Shown here piece after piece: positions 17,131-26,358 of a DNA stretch of 64,000 nucleotides. The translations under genes were made by a program, and so were the position numbers. The notes below the pieces were generated by a model. The model worked only from the letters and a program-made list of their open reading frames with translations. It did no database searches and was not told the origin of the DNA. Origin of the DNA: Mucilaginibacter sp. KACC 22063 (lineage in GTDB: Bacteria; Bacteroidota; Bacteroidia; Sphingobacteriales; Sphingobacteriaceae); the NCBI RefSeq assembly GCF_028736115.1, contig NZ_CP117877.1, positions 2,790,001 to 2,854,000 of the forward strand, given 5' to 3'. Position 1 is the first letter of the stretch; each line of letters begins with the position of its first letter.

Positions 17131-18464
17131 GCTTTACCGCGGCCCAAGCCTTGTTTCACAAATGAAATAGCTTCCTTGTAACCTACTGTATATACACTCC
17201 AAAAGTTATATTTCTGGTACCGGTTAAGTGCAATGTAACTTATAATTACAGCAATTAATACCGGGACAACCGTAGTAACCGCAACACCGTAAATATTGCC
17301 CAATACCAGTATACCCAGGTAATCAAACAAAATATTTGCTGCCAGCATCACCAACACCTTGTAAAAGTTTATCTTAGGTTTATTAATTACATCAAGCGTT
17401 AAAGCAGAAAAGCGATCAACAGGATATAATAGCGCAAAGGTCATAAACAGCCTGAATACATTGGCTGCTTCTGTATGGGCGTATTTGCCGCCACCAATCA
17501 GCGATATAGCAATATCCGCAAGCAGAACTGCTATTATACAGGCGGGGATCAAAATCACAGTAAGCATACCTGCATATTTTTTCATGGTGTAGATCACCTC
17601 TTCCCTTTTATTTTGATTATAATGCGCAGAAAGCTCAGGCATACCAGTAGCAGCGAAACTTACCAAAGGAACCTCAACCAACTGCATCAGGCTTTGACCC
17701 AGATTATAAACAGCTAATGGTGCAGGGCCAAGCATAAAGTTAATGATATAAGTATCAGATGTGCGGAACATATTTGCGCTTAACGTTGTCCCAACACTGT
17801 ATTTACCAAAATTATAAAGCTCCATCACCGTTTTTTTAGTACTGCGGGCAAGCGTATTTACCCGCGACCAGCCCATTACCATTGCATACAGGCTCGTAAT
17901 TAAGTTAGAGATCAGGTATGAATACAGCAGGCTATCAAGCGTTAGCTTTTTAATGATGAGCAGAATGATAATAAAAACGATAAAAAGCCCGCGGTTTACA
18001 AAACGTACGTACAGCAGTTGATCAAAACGTTGTTCGCCCTGTAGCACGCAGGTTGCTAAAAACATGGGCAGGGTGAACAGATAGGCCAAACCAAACCATT
18101 TGATAAATAGCCGCAGCCCCTCGTCTGTAACGTAGTGTGAGAAAAATATCGCCGGCAGGTTCAGTAAAACAAGTATGCCTGTTATGATTAATCCAACCAC
18201 CCAGGTAGAACCCGCTACCTCTGCAGTACGTGCTTCATCTGATCCTGCATAAAACTTGATAAAAGCAGTGGTGATAAACCCGGATCGAAAAGTATCTATC
18301 AATAAATAGGTAGCCTGAAAAAACACCCATTTACCGGCTTCTGATATGGGCATGGCCCTAAAAATGATTGCCGTGGTCACCATTCCAAGTACAATCATTA
18401 CCCCGTTACCGGCTAATGACAAGAAATGTTTATTTTTAATTATTCCGGTAGCTTTTGCCCACAT
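17127..18464 (-). CDS. Polysaccharide flippase (Wzx-like, MOP superfamily)
   Basis: 445 residues with about 12 hydrophobic segments spread evenly, as in O-antigen and exopolysaccharide flippases of the MATE/MOP superfamily. The first helix pair (LAGNGVMIVLGMVTTAIIF) and the FGKYSVGTTLSANMFRTSDT segment before helix 7 are typical. It moves undecaprenyl-diphosphate-linked repeat units across the inner membrane to the Wzy polymerase, which is encoded at 21358-22875. It is monocistronic here, convergent with the HATPase gene and divergent from the glycosyltransferase at 18545. Confidence 0.88.
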   Translation of the reverse strand: MWAKATGIIKNKHFLSLAGNGVMIVLGMVTTAIIFRAMPISEAGKWVFFQATYLLIDTFRSGFITTAFIKFYAGSDEARTAEVAGSTWVVGLIITGILVLLNLPAIFFSHYVTDEGLRLFIKWFGLAYLFTLPMFLATCVLQGEQRFDQLLYVRFVNRGLFIVFIIILLIIKKLTLDSLLYSYLISNLITSLYAMVMGWSRVNTLARSTKKTVMELYNFGKYSVGTTLSANMFRTSDTYIINFMLGPAPLAVYNLGQSLMQLVEVPLVSFAATGMPELSAHYNQNKREEVIYTMKKYAGMLTVILIPACIIAVLLADIAISLIGGGKYAHTEAANVFRLFMTFALLYPVDRFSALTLDVINKPKINFYKVLVMLAANILFDYLGILVLGNIYGVAVTTVVPVLIAVIISYIALNRYQKYNFWSVYTVGYKEAISFVKQGLGRGKA

Positions 18465-18544
18465 CCTAACTTTATAAATATTCGTAAAACAAGATTAAGT
18501 AAAATAAATTCATTTATCAGATATTAGCACAATCAGATACAAAT

Positions 18545-19330
18545 ATGGTACAACACCTGTTTCCCGAAGTAACGCTTCTAATTACGCATTATAACCGTAG
18601 CCGCTCGCTCCAACGTTTGTTAAAAACATTTGCAGATCAAGGCTTTGTATTCGGCGGAATTGTGGTATCTGATGATGGTAGTAAACCAGAACATCTGGAG
18701 TATATTAAAAATCTGAAAACGAATTTTGAGTTTGATCTTATTACGACACCTGTCAATAAAGGTTTAGGCAATAATATCAATAAAGGGCAAGATGCTGTTA
18801 AAACGCCCCTTACCCTATACGTGCAGGAAGACTTTGAACCTAAGCCTGCTTTTGCAGAGCATTTTAAAGATGCATTAACTTTTTTTAAAGAAGACCCTAC
18901 CTGGGATATTGCCAGATTTTATGCTTATTTCAGTTATCCATACAAGAAGCCTTACAAAAATGGTTTTTCGGAAATGCTGTTTAAGTCTTCCATTTTTTAT
19001 GGCAATCACCTGAAGTTTTATGTTTATAGTGATCATCCGCATTTGCGCAGAAGTAACTTTTTAGAAAAATTCGGCCGTTATCCGGAAGGTATAAAAGGCG
19101 ATCGCACCGAGTTTTTAATGGCGGCTTCGTTTATTAAACACAAAGGCAGGGGCTTGTTTTACGATAATTTCAACGACCTTTTCTATCAAAAGAATTCGTC
19201 AGACGAACCAAGCACCATGAACAGGGCCGACTGGCGCGAAAGCAAAAATCCTGTTGCGCTTACAGCCCGATACTTTTACCTGCGGTTTAAACTGCTGCGC
19301 TGGACCTACGAAGTATTGTATAAAAAATAA
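18545..19330 (+). CDS. Glycosyltransferase family 2-like protein (tandem copy 1)
   Basis: 261 residues. VTLLITHYNRSRSLQRLLKTF and IVVSDDGSKPEH form the nucleotide-sugar site of a GT-A fold, and LTLYVQEDFEPKP may supply the metal-binding acidic motif. The C-terminal half contains YSDHPHLRRSNF and GDRTEFLM, without transmembrane helices. The next gene is a close paralogue, so the two arose by tandem duplication. They are the only plus-strand genes in this part of the locus, and the 80-bp gap to the flippase is a divergent promoter region. Donor sugar unknown. Confidence 0.85.
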   Translation: MVQHLFPEVTLLITHYNRSRSLQRLLKTFADQGFVFGGIVVSDDGSKPEHLEYIKNLKTNFEFDLITTPVNKGLGNNINKGQDAVKTPLTLYVQEDFEPKPAFAEHFKDALTFFKEDPTWDIARFYAYFSYPYKKPYKNGFSEMLFKSSIFYGNHLKFYVYSDHPHLRRSNFLEKFGRYPEGIKGDRTEFLMAASFIKHKGRGLFYDNFNDLFYQKNSSDEPSTMNRADWRESKNPVALTARYFYLRFKLLRWTYEVLYKK

Positions 19331-19376
19331 GACCGTAGTCCTAACCATAACATTAGAAGTTTCGTAAATAGCCCAT

Positions 19377-20153
19377 ATGACTCCTGCATACCAATTTGAT
19401 ACTGTTACCCTACTGATTACTCACTATAACAGAAGCCAGTCTTTAGAGCGTTTATTAAAAGCGTTTGTAAAGCAAGAGATCAGCTTTGGAGATATTGTAG
19501 TATCTGATGATGGCAGCAAGCCCGAACATATTACCTATTTACAGGCGATTGCTCCGCAATATGGTTTCAGGCTCATTACAACGCCTAAAAACAAGGGCTT
19601 AGGCAATAACATTAACAAAGGGCAAGATGCCGTTAAAACGCCGCTTACGCTTTACGTACAGGAAGATTTCAATCCGTTTCCGGGCTATGGCAAGCATTTG
19701 CAGGATGCTGTTAGCATAATGGATGAAAGAAAAGATATGGATATCGTCCGTTTTTATGCCTATTTTAAATATCCGTATCTTAAACCCTACCGCGATGGCT
19801 ACTCAGAAATGGTATTCAAGATCTGGTATCCGGGACACAGGAAGTTTCATTGCTATAGTGACCACCCGCACCTGCGCCGCAGCAATTTCTTTGAAAAATT
19901 CGGTCGTTACAGAGAAGGCCTTAAAGGCGACCGTACAGAATTTCTGATGGCGCTGTCATTTTTAAAACACGTTGGTAAAGGGATGTTTTATGAAGATTAT
20001 AAAGGTCTTTTCGATCAGGTTAATTCCTCTGATGAACCAAGTACCATGACACGAAGCGACTTCAGGACAAGCACCAATCCGCTTGTATCTTTTGTAAGAA
20101 TGATCTATCGTAATGTAAAGCACACTTACGAACTGATCACTTATAAAAATTAA
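19377..20153 (+). CDS. Glycosyltransferase family 2-like protein (tandem copy 2)
   Basis: 258 residues, clearly over half identical by eye to the previous gene. Long shared blocks include SDDGSKPEH, NKGLGNNINKGQDAVKTPLT, YSDHPHLRRSNF, GDRTEFLM and NSSDEPSTM. Divergence is concentrated at both ends and around residues 110-160, where acceptor contacts usually lie. It follows copy 1 by 46 bp and abuts the convergent glycosyltransferase gene, whose stop lies directly next to its own. Probably adds a second, related sugar or linkage. Confidence 0.85.
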   Translation: MTPAYQFDTVTLLITHYNRSQSLERLLKAFVKQEISFGDIVVSDDGSKPEHITYLQAIAPQYGFRLITTPKNKGLGNNINKGQDAVKTPLTLYVQEDFNPFPGYGKHLQDAVSIMDERKDMDIVRFYAYFKYPYLKPYRDGYSEMVFKIWYPGHRKFHCYSDHPHLRRSNFFEKFGRYREGLKGDRTEFLMALSFLKHVGKGMFYEDYKGLFDQVNSSDEPSTMTRSDFRTSTNPLVSFVRMIYRNVKHTYELITYKN

Positions 20154-21353
20154 TTACTGTTGAACTGCGTTTATAGCTGCGTAAATTTCGTTTACGTTGT
20201 TTTCCCAGGTATGGCCTGAAGCAAAGTCAATACGCTCCTGCTGCTTTTCAGGCGAATCCTCATTCAAGGCTTTTTGTATGAGTTCAATATAATCTTCTTT
20301 GCCTTTGCCCAGATAAACATGGTCTGCAAAAACACTCATGGCTTCGGTATAGGTTGCCACAGTGGGTTTGCCCATAGCAAGGTATTCGTCAATTTTACGG
20401 GGGTAGTTACCAATAGTTACCTGGTTAACGATTTGCGGATTAATACATACATCAAAAGAAGAAATATAAGCCGGTAACTGGTCGCCATTTTTCCGGCCCA
20501 GGAAATGTACATTTTCTAATTGATGCAGATCACTTGTTATAAACTCATTGTCCTCCGGCCCAACCAAAACAATGCTCCAATCGGGCTTGTTTTGTGCAAT
20601 GTGTTTCAACAGATCGATATCCAGCCGCAAACTTTGTAAAGCGCCAACATACCCGATAACAGGTTTTTTAATAGGCGCAACATCATTTGGCACAACCTGA
20701 TCTTTGGCTACAAACATTTCCAGATCGCAGCCCTGCCCTACATAGTATGAATTAGGATTGTACTGTTTGCAATAATTAGCAAGGTAAACTGAGTTAGCTA
20801 CGCACACATCACTCTTCGCGATGAGTTTTGGTTCCAGGCGCTCACCATGACGTTTCCAGTAATCCACACCCAACATATAATCGCGTGAATAGTAAACACT
20901 AACCTTGGGCTTTAAAAGATCTTTCAGATAAAAAGACCTGATAATATCGTTATCATTAAAAAGGATAATATCCTTAAAACCCAGTGTATCTATTGCCTTA
21001 GATATGCTTTCGGCAAAAAGCTTATTGTTGGCCTTATTAATTATGGTGTGTACCAATGTGAAAGGTAACCAGTTGATTGACCTGATTATCTTATCAGGAT
21101 ACAGGTTCCATAAATTATTTTCAATCTTGAAAATGTTGTCTTTTTTACCCTCTATCAGATCGATGCGCTTTTTAACGTTCGCATCACTTTTGCCCTTTAA
21201 ATAGGTTTGTGTATCCAGCGGCGCATTAACATATAAAACACGATTATTCTTGCTGAATTCGAGTGCAATGTTTTTACAATTGCTACCGATTTCAACATCC
21301 CAGGCTTGTTGCCCAACAATAACAATATCCCTGTTCTTTATTATATCGCTCAT
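20154..21353 (-). CDS. Glycosyltransferase family 1/4-like (GT-B fold)
   Basis: 399 residues, two Rossmann-like halves. The C-terminal half shows VIGYVGALQSLRLDIDLL, WSIVLVGPEDNEF, VHFLGRKNGDQLPAYISSFD and a late IDEYLAMGKPTVATYTEA motif carrying the nucleotide-sugar Glu. The N-terminal half (DIVIVGQQAWDVEIGSNCKN) resembles capsule/exopolysaccharide transferases of the GT4 clan. Soluble or peripheral. Last gene of the minus-strand exopolysaccharide operon; the polymerase gene lies 4 bp upstream. Confidence 0.85.
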   Translation of the reverse strand: MSDIIKNRDIVIVGQQAWDVEIGSNCKNIALEFSKNNRVLYVNAPLDTQTYLKGKSDANVKKRIDLIEGKKDNIFKIENNLWNLYPDKIIRSINWLPFTLVHTIINKANNKLFAESISKAIDTLGFKDIILFNDNDIIRSFYLKDLLKPKVSVYYSRDYMLGVDYWKRHGERLEPKLIAKSDVCVANSVYLANYCKQYNPNSYYVGQGCDLEMFVAKDQVVPNDVAPIKKPVIGYVGALQSLRLDIDLLKHIAQNKPDWSIVLVGPEDNEFITSDLHQLENVHFLGRKNGDQLPAYISSFDVCINPQIVNQVTIGNYPRKIDEYLAMGKPTVATYTEAMSVFADHVYLGKGKEDYIELIQKALNEDSPEKQQERIDFASGHTWENNVNEIYAAINAVQQ

Positions 21354-21357
21354 GTTA

Positions 21358-22875
21358 CTAAGTACCTTCTACGGAAGCAGCAGGCAAGATGTTTTTTCTT
21401 TTCTGATCATCTAAATTTTTAGTAATTGGGATAAGGGCTACAAAGAGGTAAAAAAGTATGTTCGACGGAAACTGAACCAAAGCTTCCTGCGGAAAATCGG
21501 CAATGTTGAATGCAAACACAATCAATGTTGCTGCCAGGCAGTAAGATTTTAATTCAGGATCTTGTATCAGATAAAAATTGTTGATGCCTGTTTTCATCAT
21601 TACAAACATCATGGTACAAAATAGCAGCAAGCCTAACCACCCGTTTTCTACAGCAACCCGTATATAACCGCTATCTGGCGGAAAGTTAGACAAAAAAGAA
21701 CCAGGTGCAAAACGTTTTCCCCATACACCGGTGGCTCCAAGGCCACCACCCATTGGGTGGGTTAAAATATAGGGCTGTATGCGTTTCTGATTTTGCTTAC
21801 GCACGTTATAAGAATCGTCATTGTTAGGCCTGAACGCAGACTGGAAGCGTACGATATTTTGATTTCCTGTTGGTATATTAATCAGCACAATAAAAAAGAA
21901 CCCGGCGATACAGGAGAAAATAAGCACCTTCTTATTATAGTTCAGTATAGCAAATAGCAGTAAAGCTGCCGGCAATAACACGTTTGCTCCGCGCGTGCCG
22001 GAAAAGATCATGGCGATGAAGAAAAGTATAATCAAAAACAATGACACGATCTTTTTCCAGTTAGCAAATTTCCCAAATATGACACATACGCATAGGATAC
22101 TTGGCATTACCATGTTGTAAGAGTAAGCTACCGGGTCTGAGAAGAAAGAAAACTTACGCCAGTGACCATTTATAAAAAGCAAAGATGCAATAGAGGGATC
22201 CGAATATAAATAGGCATTTTCAGAGTCGCTGAAACCAATAAACTCCTGCTTAAAGCCATAAAGGGCGCCAAGTATCGACAATACCAGCCATAGTTTTAAA
22301 ATAAGCCTTACAAATTTTACAGATTTGATATTATACAAAAAGATAAAATAGCTGATTTGTACAATAGCCACCGAGCGCACGGTATATACCCAGGCCATGC
22401 GCGATTCGGCCGTTGGGTTGGCTACTTCTATCAGGTTGTATCCAATCCATAATAAAACCATTACAGTTATTGGCCCCTTGAATAATGCCCAGTTATTTTC
22501 CTTTTTTTGCTTTACTACTACAACAATAGCCAGCAAAGCCTGCATGGCATCCATTAATGTACCTAACGGCCCGGGTATAAATCGCATTAGTAAAAAAAGC
22601 AGATAGGCAGTAATTAGTAATACCAACACCCCAAATTCTGAATAAGCAACAAGACACCACACTAATGGAATGCCAATAGCTATAGCCAGAAACATACCAC
22701 CAAACGGAATGCCTGCCGTACCTACCCCAATACCGATGATGGCCGCAAATGCACCTAATAAACTAATAAATAAAGGGCTGTTTAATTTACTTACCAAACG
22801 GTTTATCCGGGCACGGTTATTTGTTTCGCGCTTTTTAAAAACAATGTTGCCGGCTACCGGATTATGATCTGCCAT
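21358..22875 (-). CDS. O-antigen ligase/polymerase family protein (Wzy-like)
   Basis: 505 residues, around 11-12 hydrophobic segments, and a large loop at about residues 335-400 containing VRKQNQKRIQPYILTHPMGG and GSFLSNFPPDSGYIRVAVENG, the typical Wzy_C/O-antigen-ligase signature. Paired with the Wzx flippase, the Wzc-like co-polymerase and the glycosyltransferases, it most likely polymerises repeat units in the periplasm. The ATG directly abuts the TAA of the small membrane gene upstream, so translation is coupled. A ligase role is possible, but the context favours polymerase. Confidence 0.87.
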   Translation of the reverse strand: MADHNPVAGNIVFKKRETNNRARINRLVSKLNSPLFISLLGAFAAIIGIGVGTAGIPFGGMFLAIAIGIPLVWCLVAYSEFGVLVLLITAYLLFLLMRFIPGPLGTLMDAMQALLAIVVVVKQKKENNWALFKGPITVMVLLWIGYNLIEVANPTAESRMAWVYTVRSVAIVQISYFIFLYNIKSVKFVRLILKLWLVLSILGALYGFKQEFIGFSDSENAYLYSDPSIASLLFINGHWRKFSFFSDPVAYSYNMVMPSILCVCVIFGKFANWKKIVSLFLIILFFIAMIFSGTRGANVLLPAALLLFAILNYNKKVLIFSCIAGFFFIVLINIPTGNQNIVRFQSAFRPNNDDSYNVRKQNQKRIQPYILTHPMGGGLGATGVWGKRFAPGSFLSNFPPDSGYIRVAVENGWLGLLLFCTMMFVMMKTGINNFYLIQDPELKSYCLAATLIVFAFNIADFPQEALVQFPSNILFYLFVALIPITKNLDDQKRKNILPAASVEGT

Positions 22876-23025
22876 TTATAAAAACAATATTTTTAGAAAT
22901 AACATATATGTGCTTAAAAATGCAACAACAATTGCAACAATACGCGTTATACGGTCTGTTTTTTCTTTTAGCTCTTTAGCAATTTCCTCTTTCCGTATAA
23001 CTTCTTCTGAAGGATCAATTCTCAT
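22876..23025 (-). CDS. Small single-helix membrane protein, 49 residues, unknown function
   Basis: A short reading frame hidden between two long genes. It starts at an ATG at 23025 inside the last codons of the upstream glycosyltransferase (11-bp overlap: GATGAG reads both Asp-Glu and Met-Arg). It ends with TAA at 22876-22878, immediately before the ATG of the Wzy gene. The product has a charged N-terminus (MRIDPSEEVIRKEEIAKELK) and a C-terminal hydrophobic helix (IVAIVVAFLSTYMLFLKILF). The overlap, the exact abutment and the fact that it fills the whole gap argue for a real gene. It may be a small subunit or scaffold for Wzy or the processive transferase (inference). Confidence 0.72.
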   Translation of the reverse strand: MRIDPSEEVIRKEEIAKELKEKTDRITRIVAIVVAFLSTYMLFLKILFL

Positions 23026-24187
23026 CTTTTTGCTCCTCCGAAGCACTATTATAGTAATGCGTAGTAGCTACAGAATGCTTGTTGGCATTACGGGCTTTGA
23101 GCAATGATAATACCTGGAAAAATATAAACTTTGGAATATTAATTAAAGACTGATAGATGGTTTTGTCGGTATCTGATTTAGCCAGTGCAATATAAAAACC
23201 TAATACAAATATAATAAATGCAACAAGCCATATTAACACTGCAGTAAGGCTGATAAATATATTGATGAGCATAAAGACAACCGATACTAATAAAAAGATG
23301 AATAGTGGTGGGCGCAGTAGTATTAAACCAAAAACAAACTGGTTCCAGCTCCCTTTGAATAGTAGTTTAAAGCCGAAAGTAAAGTACTTAAACCAAGTAT
23401 TGATCCACCGTGAACGCTGTTTAACCAACTGATCACTTTTTGTTGTCTTTTCGTCGTATACAATGGCCTTATCTGCAAAAGCAATGCGCAGGTTGCGGCT
23501 AAGAATGGCATATTGTAAAACTTTATCAAAACCAGCACCGGACACATCCCTGTTTTCAAGGCAGTCGCGATAAAGCTGCGTGGTAAAAGCCATACCAGAA
23601 CCGGCCAGTGTAGCAGATGAGCCTATTTTAAACAATATCTTTCCGTCATAAAAATGATAATAAATATCGCGGGCTGCATCCAAACGTGCGTATGTAGTAT
23701 TCAGATTTTTAGCATCCCTTACGCCCTGTACGGCACTGTAACCAGCATCGAAATAAATGTTCAGCTGGTCAAGATAATCAGGTTCTGCAAGGTTATCACT
23801 ATCAATAATAGTTAAGATATTATGCGGGCGCTTAAACCTGTTGATCGCATAAAAATGAGATTTTGTATTGCTCGAAAGCGTTTCCTCGGGCCTTAAGATG
23901 ATCACTCGATCATCTTTAAATTGTAAGCCGGATACATCGCATTTATCTGCAACAATATAAATCAGGAAATTCTGATAATTAAGCCTTAGCAGCGAGGCTA
24001 CTACATCAGGAATGGCAGTAACCTGCTCATAGGCGGTAACAATTATACCATAGTCATTTATAACAGATTGATGCGGCTGGCCACCCCCTATTTTATTTCT
24101 TTTAAATGTAGACAACAAGTAAAGCAAAAAAGGAAGTACAAGATTATAACCCACCAATACCTGTAAAACTATCCAAATGGTAATCAT
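23015..24187 (-). CDS. Processive-type glycosyltransferase family 2, membrane-bound
   Basis: 390 residues. An N-terminal helix (about 2-24) and three C-terminal helices (about 290-360) flank a GT-A domain with IVTAYEQVTAIPDV, LTIIDSDNLAEPDYL (DxD) and, unusually for this locus, a full QxxRW motif in VKQRSRWINTW. QxxRW is the mark of processive GT2 enzymes such as cellulose, chitin or poly-GlcNAc synthases, though it also occurs in non-processive ones. It lies 11 bp after the Wzc-like gene and overlaps the small membrane gene. The C-terminal tail after residue 365 is short and charged. Confidence 0.87.
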   Translation of the reverse strand: MITIWIVLQVLVGYNLVLPFLLYLLSTFKRNKIGGGQPHQSVINDYGIIVTAYEQVTAIPDVVASLLRLNYQNFLIYIVADKCDVSGLQFKDDRVIILRPEETLSSNTKSHFYAINRFKRPHNILTIIDSDNLAEPDYLDQLNIYFDAGYSAVQGVRDAKNLNTTYARLDAARDIYYHFYDGKILFKIGSSATLAGSGMAFTTQLYRDCLENRDVSGAGFDKVLQYAILSRNLRIAFADKAIVYDEKTTKSDQLVKQRSRWINTWFKYFTFGFKLLFKGSWNQFVFGLILLRPPLFIFLLVSVVFMLINIFISLTAVLIWLVAFIIFVLGFYIALAKSDTDKTIYQSLINIPKFIFFQVLSLLKARNANKHSVATTHYYNSASEEQKDEN

Positions 24188-24198
24188 ACTATAATCTT

Positions 24199-26358
24199 CT
24201 ATTTAGGTGGCTCCTGAAGTTGCTCTTTTGAAACCATATTCATCACCCAACCTACAAACTTATTCCCATGTGCCTTAAGGTATTCGAGGTTAAGCTGTTG
24301 TGTTTGTTTAAAACTTTGTCCAGCTTCAAAAATGGCAACTATTTTCTCTGCATAAAGTATCCATTCCTTTGATCGGTTAAGCGTATCAAGGGCTGATGCT
24401 TCTATGATAATAATGTCGTAAAATGATTTTAAAGCATTCAACTTTCTGTTGATGATATTGCTGTCGGCAATTTCCAGCACGGATAAACCGCCGCCTTTAT
24501 TTCCTAAAATATTTATTTTAGAATTTAAGTGCATGGTCTCAGTATCTTCTGCGGCCTTAAAATAATCTTCAATAAAATTTTTAGTACCAGACAATTCAGT
24601 AATATCCGGGTTAATAAAGTTACCGTCAATTACTAATACTTTTTTATTGATAGCAGCATAGGCATAGGCAAGGTTCATGGTAACATACGTTTTGCCCTCC
24701 CCCTTTTTTATACTGTTAACTAAAAGTATCTTGTCGCCTTTTAACTCTGTATCTATTTCAAATCTTACCGACTGCAATAAACTTCTGAACAGCGCTACCT
24801 CGGTTCCAGCATCCCTTTCATTCCAGACCTTATTTAAATCAATTACTGCACCATGCAACTGATTAAGATAGCCCATCACAGGCGTCTTTGTCTTATTGGC
24901 AAGTTCTCTCGGGTTTTTAATTGAGGTGTCTAACAAGAAAATAACAAAGAACACAGCCACGCAAAACACAAAACTTATAATGCCGCTCAATATTACAAGC
25001 AACATTTTTTTAGATGGCTGTGCCATACCCGGCATGGCTTGTTGTACCCGTCGCAGTCTTGCAGTAAAATTAGATTCAAGACTGGTTTGATTATATTTCT
25101 GTAATATATCCAGATACTCCTGACTGGCTACAGTTATGGCACTTTCATCAGCCTGTATTACAGCCTCATGCGGTACCAGTTTATATAATCTCTGGTTTAA
25201 GGCATCAAGTTGGGTTTGTATAGAAGAGATACTGTTTTTTGCCAGATCTGCCTGGATCTGCAGTGTTAGTTTTTGTTCTATTAAGTTCTGTTTGGTAGTA
25301 AGTGGACTTGTGATCAATTTATCTGTAGACTGATTTACCTGAGCTGATAATCTGCGGCTTAGTGAATCAACCTGCGATTTGTATTTCTGATCGAAACCAC
25401 TTTGCACATAGCGATTATTAGCAGCCTCGAGCTGGGCACGTGTACCTACAATATTTTGATTGATCTTTACAAGCGTGCTTTCAATATATTGCCTGTCTGA
25501 AGGGTCGAATTTACTATCGATGTTTTTAACGGCCTGCTGATTAGCTATTGCATCCTTTTTATTTTGTTCAAGCCGGGTTTCAAAATCTGCTATTTCACCA
25601 TATAAAGAACGGGCCTGCTCATTAAGATTAAACACATGATTCTGAATTTTGTAATCTTTAAGCTGTTGCATCCGCTTATTCATCGAATCCTGCTTGGCTT
25701 TTAATAACTCGCCCAAAAAAGTAACTGCCTTTTGCTGGTTCTCTTTTATAAGCATGTTGTAATAACTAATAGCCTCGCTGCATAAATTATTAACAATAGT
25801 GGCCGATAGTTCGGGGTTATCCGAGTCTGCCTGTACAACTATAAAATCACTGTTATCAGTACGGTAAACTGTCAATGTTTTAAGTAACGACTGGTCATCA
25901 TACTTCATGGATGACATTAACTGGTACAATCCGCGCTGATCCTCATTAAATAATGATAATGATTGCTTTTTAGCGTACATATCGCTGTAAACCTGCAACG
26001 CATGTTGTTTGGCCTGCTGATTAAGCGTACTTAAAAGTTTACTTGGCTTACGATAAGGTGCTGCACTTTTCAGGTCGTGTATCATTAGCTGGTACGAAAC
26101 CTGATCCAGCATTTTTTTTGAACGGATCAGTTCAATCAGGTTACTAAACTCCTGGCTAATGCGCGAATCCTGCTGTATTTGCTGCGAAATAGATTGTTGT
26201 GTCTGATCCACTATGCCTGTAGCAATCTGGGCCTGCGAAGTATAAAGATCAGGCTGGTTGCGAACCAAAAAGTAAGTGATAATAATGGCAACTAAAGGTA
26301 TTATAATAAGTGTATACTTATTTTTTATCAGTAGCCTGAAAAAATTACTCAGTTCCAT
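24199..26358 (-). CDS. Polysaccharide co-polymerase, Wzc/GumC-like, with ATPase domain
   Basis: 719 residues. The Wzz-type N-terminal helix is at 14-31, a long coiled-coil periplasmic region runs from about 200 to 420, and a second helix lies at about 450-472. A cytoplasmic BY-kinase-like ATPase domain follows from about 525. Walker A is KKGEGKTYVTMNLA (551 onward) and Walker A' is VLVIDGNF. The Walker B strand reads YDIIIIEASALD where IIDTPP is usual. The protein ends at WVMNMVSKEQLQEPPK without a tyrosine cluster. Such proteins set chain length and couple Wzy to the exporter. Autophosphorylation on tyrosine is doubtful here. Its ATG overlaps the stop of the TolC-like gene by 1 bp. Confidence 0.9.
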   Translation of the reverse strand: MELSNFFRLLIKNKYTLIIIPLVAIIITYFLVRNQPDLYTSQAQIATGIVDQTQQSISQQIQQDSRISQEFSNLIELIRSKKMLDQVSYQLMIHDLKSAAPYRKPSKLLSTLNQQAKQHALQVYSDMYAKKQSLSLFNEDQRGLYQLMSSMKYDDQSLLKTLTVYRTDNSDFIVVQADSDNPELSATIVNNLCSEAISYYNMLIKENQQKAVTFLGELLKAKQDSMNKRMQQLKDYKIQNHVFNLNEQARSLYGEIADFETRLEQNKKDAIANQQAVKNIDSKFDPSDRQYIESTLVKINQNIVGTRAQLEAANNRYVQSGFDQKYKSQVDSLSRRLSAQVNQSTDKLITSPLTTKQNLIEQKLTLQIQADLAKNSISSIQTQLDALNQRLYKLVPHEAVIQADESAITVASQEYLDILQKYNQTSLESNFTARLRRVQQAMPGMAQPSKKMLLVILSGIISFVFCVAVFFVIFLLDTSIKNPRELANKTKTPVMGYLNQLHGAVIDLNKVWNERDAGTEVALFRSLLQSVRFEIDTELKGDKILLVNSIKKGEGKTYVTMNLAYAYAAINKKVLVIDGNFINPDITELSGTKNFIEDYFKAAEDTETMHLNSKINILGNKGGGLSVLEIADSNIINRKLNALKSFYDIIIIEASALDTLNRSKEWILYAEKIVAIFEAGQSFKQTQQLNLEYLKAHGNKFVGWVMNMVSKEQLQEPPK

